The position numbers were made by a program, and so were the translations under genes. Positions 5,952 to 7,358 of a stretch of DNA of 7,358 bases are shown here, in pieces (the first letter of the stretch is position 1; every line of letters begins with the position of its first letter). The stretch is from assembly GCA_018400335.1 (NCBI GenBank), contig JAGYMT010000078.1, forward strand, positions 1-7,358, read 5' to 3'. The stretch comes from Kiritimatiellia bacterium (GTDB lineage: Bacteria; Verrucomicrobiota; Kiritimatiellia; JAAZAB01). Under the pieces are notes generated by a model that was not told the origin of the DNA, did not search any database, and was given only the letters and a program-made list of their open reading frames with translations.

Positions 5952-7358
5952 CCTCTATGAACCGCAGCGCGCACAAATCGGCGTCCTTCATCGCGAAGCG
6001 CAGGCGGATCGGCTGACCGGCAAGGCAGCCGACATCAGTGCCCTGTTTCCACGCCACGACGCGTTCGATCTCGTCGCCGATGAGCTCGGGGCAGTCGTCC
6101 AGCGTGTATCCTGGGATCGGCGCGCCTGCGGCGTCCTGGATCTCGACACGGACGAAGCCCGGCGCGCCGGTGCGGTAGTTGATCTCCAGCTCAGCACCCG
6201 TGAAGGTGAACGGCTTGGTGACCATCTCACCGCCGGCCCAGGGGGCGCTGACCGAGGCGAAGCCGTCGGTCCGCAACAGCAGCCGCTCGATGTGCCAGGT
6301 GTCCTGCATGTAGTGGCGGCTGACGAACATCTGGATGCGGCCCGCGTCGGCGGGCAGGATTCCGGTCAGCGGGTAGTTGGTGCGCGACACCCAATTCCCG
6401 TAGCCGAGGCCGGGGCGGATGAAGGTCTCCATGAACGCGCGGTCGTAGACCGTCGAGCTGGCGCGGCTGGTGAGCAGCACGCCGTCGGAGCAATCCTTGA
6501 AGTAGAGGTGCGGACCGATGTGCTTCATGCCGAGCGCTGTGGCCTGCGCCTCGGTGACCGCCTGGCGCCCCTCCATGAATCGGGCGGCGGGGGCGAGGTA
6601 AAGGTGCGGGGCGCGGAAATAGGGTTGGGTGTTGTTGACGTAAAACTGCTCGCGTGGCGTGTCGCCGTAGGTCATGGGCACGGATTCCGTCCAGGTCATC
6701 AGATCCTTCGAGGTCGTCCGCGCCATGCTGCGCCGTCCGCGGCCCCACTCGTCGTCGCACCAGCGGTAATAGAGTACGTATTGCTGCTCGGTTTCGCTCC
6801 AGAACATCGTGTTGCCGCCGTCGAAGCAGTTGCGCAGGTCGCTGACCATGTCCGGCTGCGGGTCGAGCTTGCGAAAGGTGAAACCGTCGGCCGAGGCCCA
6901 GAAGACCAGTCGCTTCGGGCCGGCGGGGTCCCTCATGGCGGTATGCTTTTCCCCGCTGACCGGTTCGCTTTGGATCATCTTGATCCGCTCGTCTGCCGGC
7001 ACGCCGGGGCGGGTGTCGACCCAGGGGGCGCAGGGGAAGGCGAAACGCCGTTCGCCGTCGACGGTCGCAACGATGTTGTTGTCCGGCCACTGGGGCTTGG
7101 CGACGAGATTCAACACCGGCTTGGTCCAGGTCACGCCGCCATCACGGCTTTCCGCCACACAGCCGACGCCGCTCTGGTCGGCCGCGTCCGTCAGCGCCCA
7201 GCCCCGGTAGTACATCAGCAGCCGGCCGTCGAGTTCGAGCACCGACATCGGTCCGTTCGCCGGCCCTTCCCAGGGTTTGTCGATCCGCAGCACCACACCG
7301 CCGGAGACCGGCTCGTGCAGTTTCAGACGGGCGTTGTCCAGGCGGTCGATCAGGTGAT
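5938..7358 (-). CDS. GH32/GH43-like beta-propeller protein with C-terminal beta-sandwich (5' end outside window)
   Basis: The frame stays open to the window edge, so the gene is partial: 472 residues are visible, beginning HLIDRLDNARLKLHEP. A GTG at 7296 is an internal Val codon rather than the start, because the protein-like sequence continues upstream of it. Residues about 20-360 look like a five-bladed propeller of the GH32/GH43 clan type, with Asp-box-like turns (SRDGGVTW 70-77, SADGFTF 155-161) and an FDGGNTMFW strand at 178-186. Residues about 370-468 look like a beta-sandwich (IPGY 414-417, GQPIRLRF 447-454, ALRF 463-466). The family is usually annotated as hypothetical or glycosyl-hydrolase-like in PVC bacteria; catalytic residues cannot be assigned and no substrate is known. 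It is the first visible gene of the run and is a paralogue of the gene at 43-1491. Its last residues (ENHE) and TGA stop are encoded by a short repeat. Whether it has a signal peptide cannot be judged. Confidence 0.85.
   Translation of the reverse strand, partial: HLIDRLDNARLKLHEPVSGGVVLRIDKPWEGPANGPMSVLELDGRLLMYYRGWALTDAADQSGVGCVAESRDGGVTWTKPVLNLVAKPQWPDNNIVATVDGERRFAFPCAPWVDTRPGVPADERIKMIQSEPVSGEKHTAMRDPAGPKRLVFWASADGFTFRKLDPQPDMVSDLRNCFDGGNTMFWSETEQQYVLYYRWCDDEWGRGRRSMARTTSKDLMTWTESVPMTYGDTPREQFYVNNTQPYFRAPHLYLAPAARFMEGRQAVTEAQATALGMKHIGPHLYFKDCSDGVLLTSRASSTVYDRAFMETFIRPGLGYGNWVSRTNYPLTGILPADAGRIQMFVSRHYMQDTWHIERLLLRTDGFASVSAPWAGGEMVTKPFTFTGAELEINYRTGAPGFVRVEIQDAAGAPIPGYTLDDCPELIGDEIERVVAWKQGTDVGCLAGQPIRLRFAMKDADLCALRFIEENHE

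Noticed and set aside
4175..6016. Long plus-strand open frame of 613 codons
   Set aside because: It lies antisense to the carboxypeptidase-like gene and spans several gene boundaries. It is rich in Arg, His and Pro without recognisable motifs, as expected for an antisense frame in GC-rich DNA.
7294..7296. GTG at 7296 as the start of the first propeller gene
   Set aside because: The frame continues upstream to the window edge with protein-like sequence (HLIDRLDNARLKLHEP), so the gene is cut by the window instead.

Overview
This GC-rich window (about 60% GC by eye) carries one tightly packed run of genes, all on the minus strand and read from the right edge of the window to the left. In transcription order they are: a beta-propeller protein of the GH32/GH43-like fold, cut by the window edge (7358-5938); a small, apparently frameshifted gene (5896-5731); an M14-type zinc carboxypeptidase-like protein (5734-4256); a sialidase/BNR-type propeller (4212-2953); a right-handed parallel beta-helix protein (2948-1488); and a second GH32/GH43-like propeller (1491-43). 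Gaps are 41, -4, 43, 4 and -4 nt, so the set is very probably one operon. Two junctions are ATGA stop/start overlaps. No promoter, terminator, tRNA, rRNA, transposase or CRISPR array was found, and no stretch over 300 bases lacks a gene.

The combination of large polysaccharide-enzyme-like proteins with no close match to textbook sugar operons, packed on one strand with short dispersed CGAAT-type repeats, suggests an environmental bacterium of the PVC type (Planctomycetes, Lentisphaerae, Kiritimatiellota or Verrucomicrobia) or a similar polysaccharide degrader. This is inference from gene content only; no marker gene is present.

The two end genes belong to the same family. Both have a propeller carrying Asp-box-like turns, followed by a C-terminal beta-sandwich with matching motifs (I/L-P-G-Y, then G-Q-P-x-x-L, then A-x-L-x-A-L-R). 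A copy of the same short repeat lies directly behind each of them. Between them sit a carboxypeptidase-like protein, an Asp-box propeller and a beta-helix protein. The likely theme is breakdown or remodelling of a complex glycan or glycopeptide, but no substrate can be read from the sequence. None of the four proteins with visible starts has an evident N-terminal signal peptide, which is unusual for beta-helix and sialidase-like proteins.

The points most worth a second look are: the small gene between the first propeller and the carboxypeptidase, whose halves lie in two frames; the 10-bp-periodic repeat that supplies the last codons and stop of the first propeller gene; a non-standard zinc motif in the M14-like protein; and loss of the usual first arginine motif in the sialidase-like protein.
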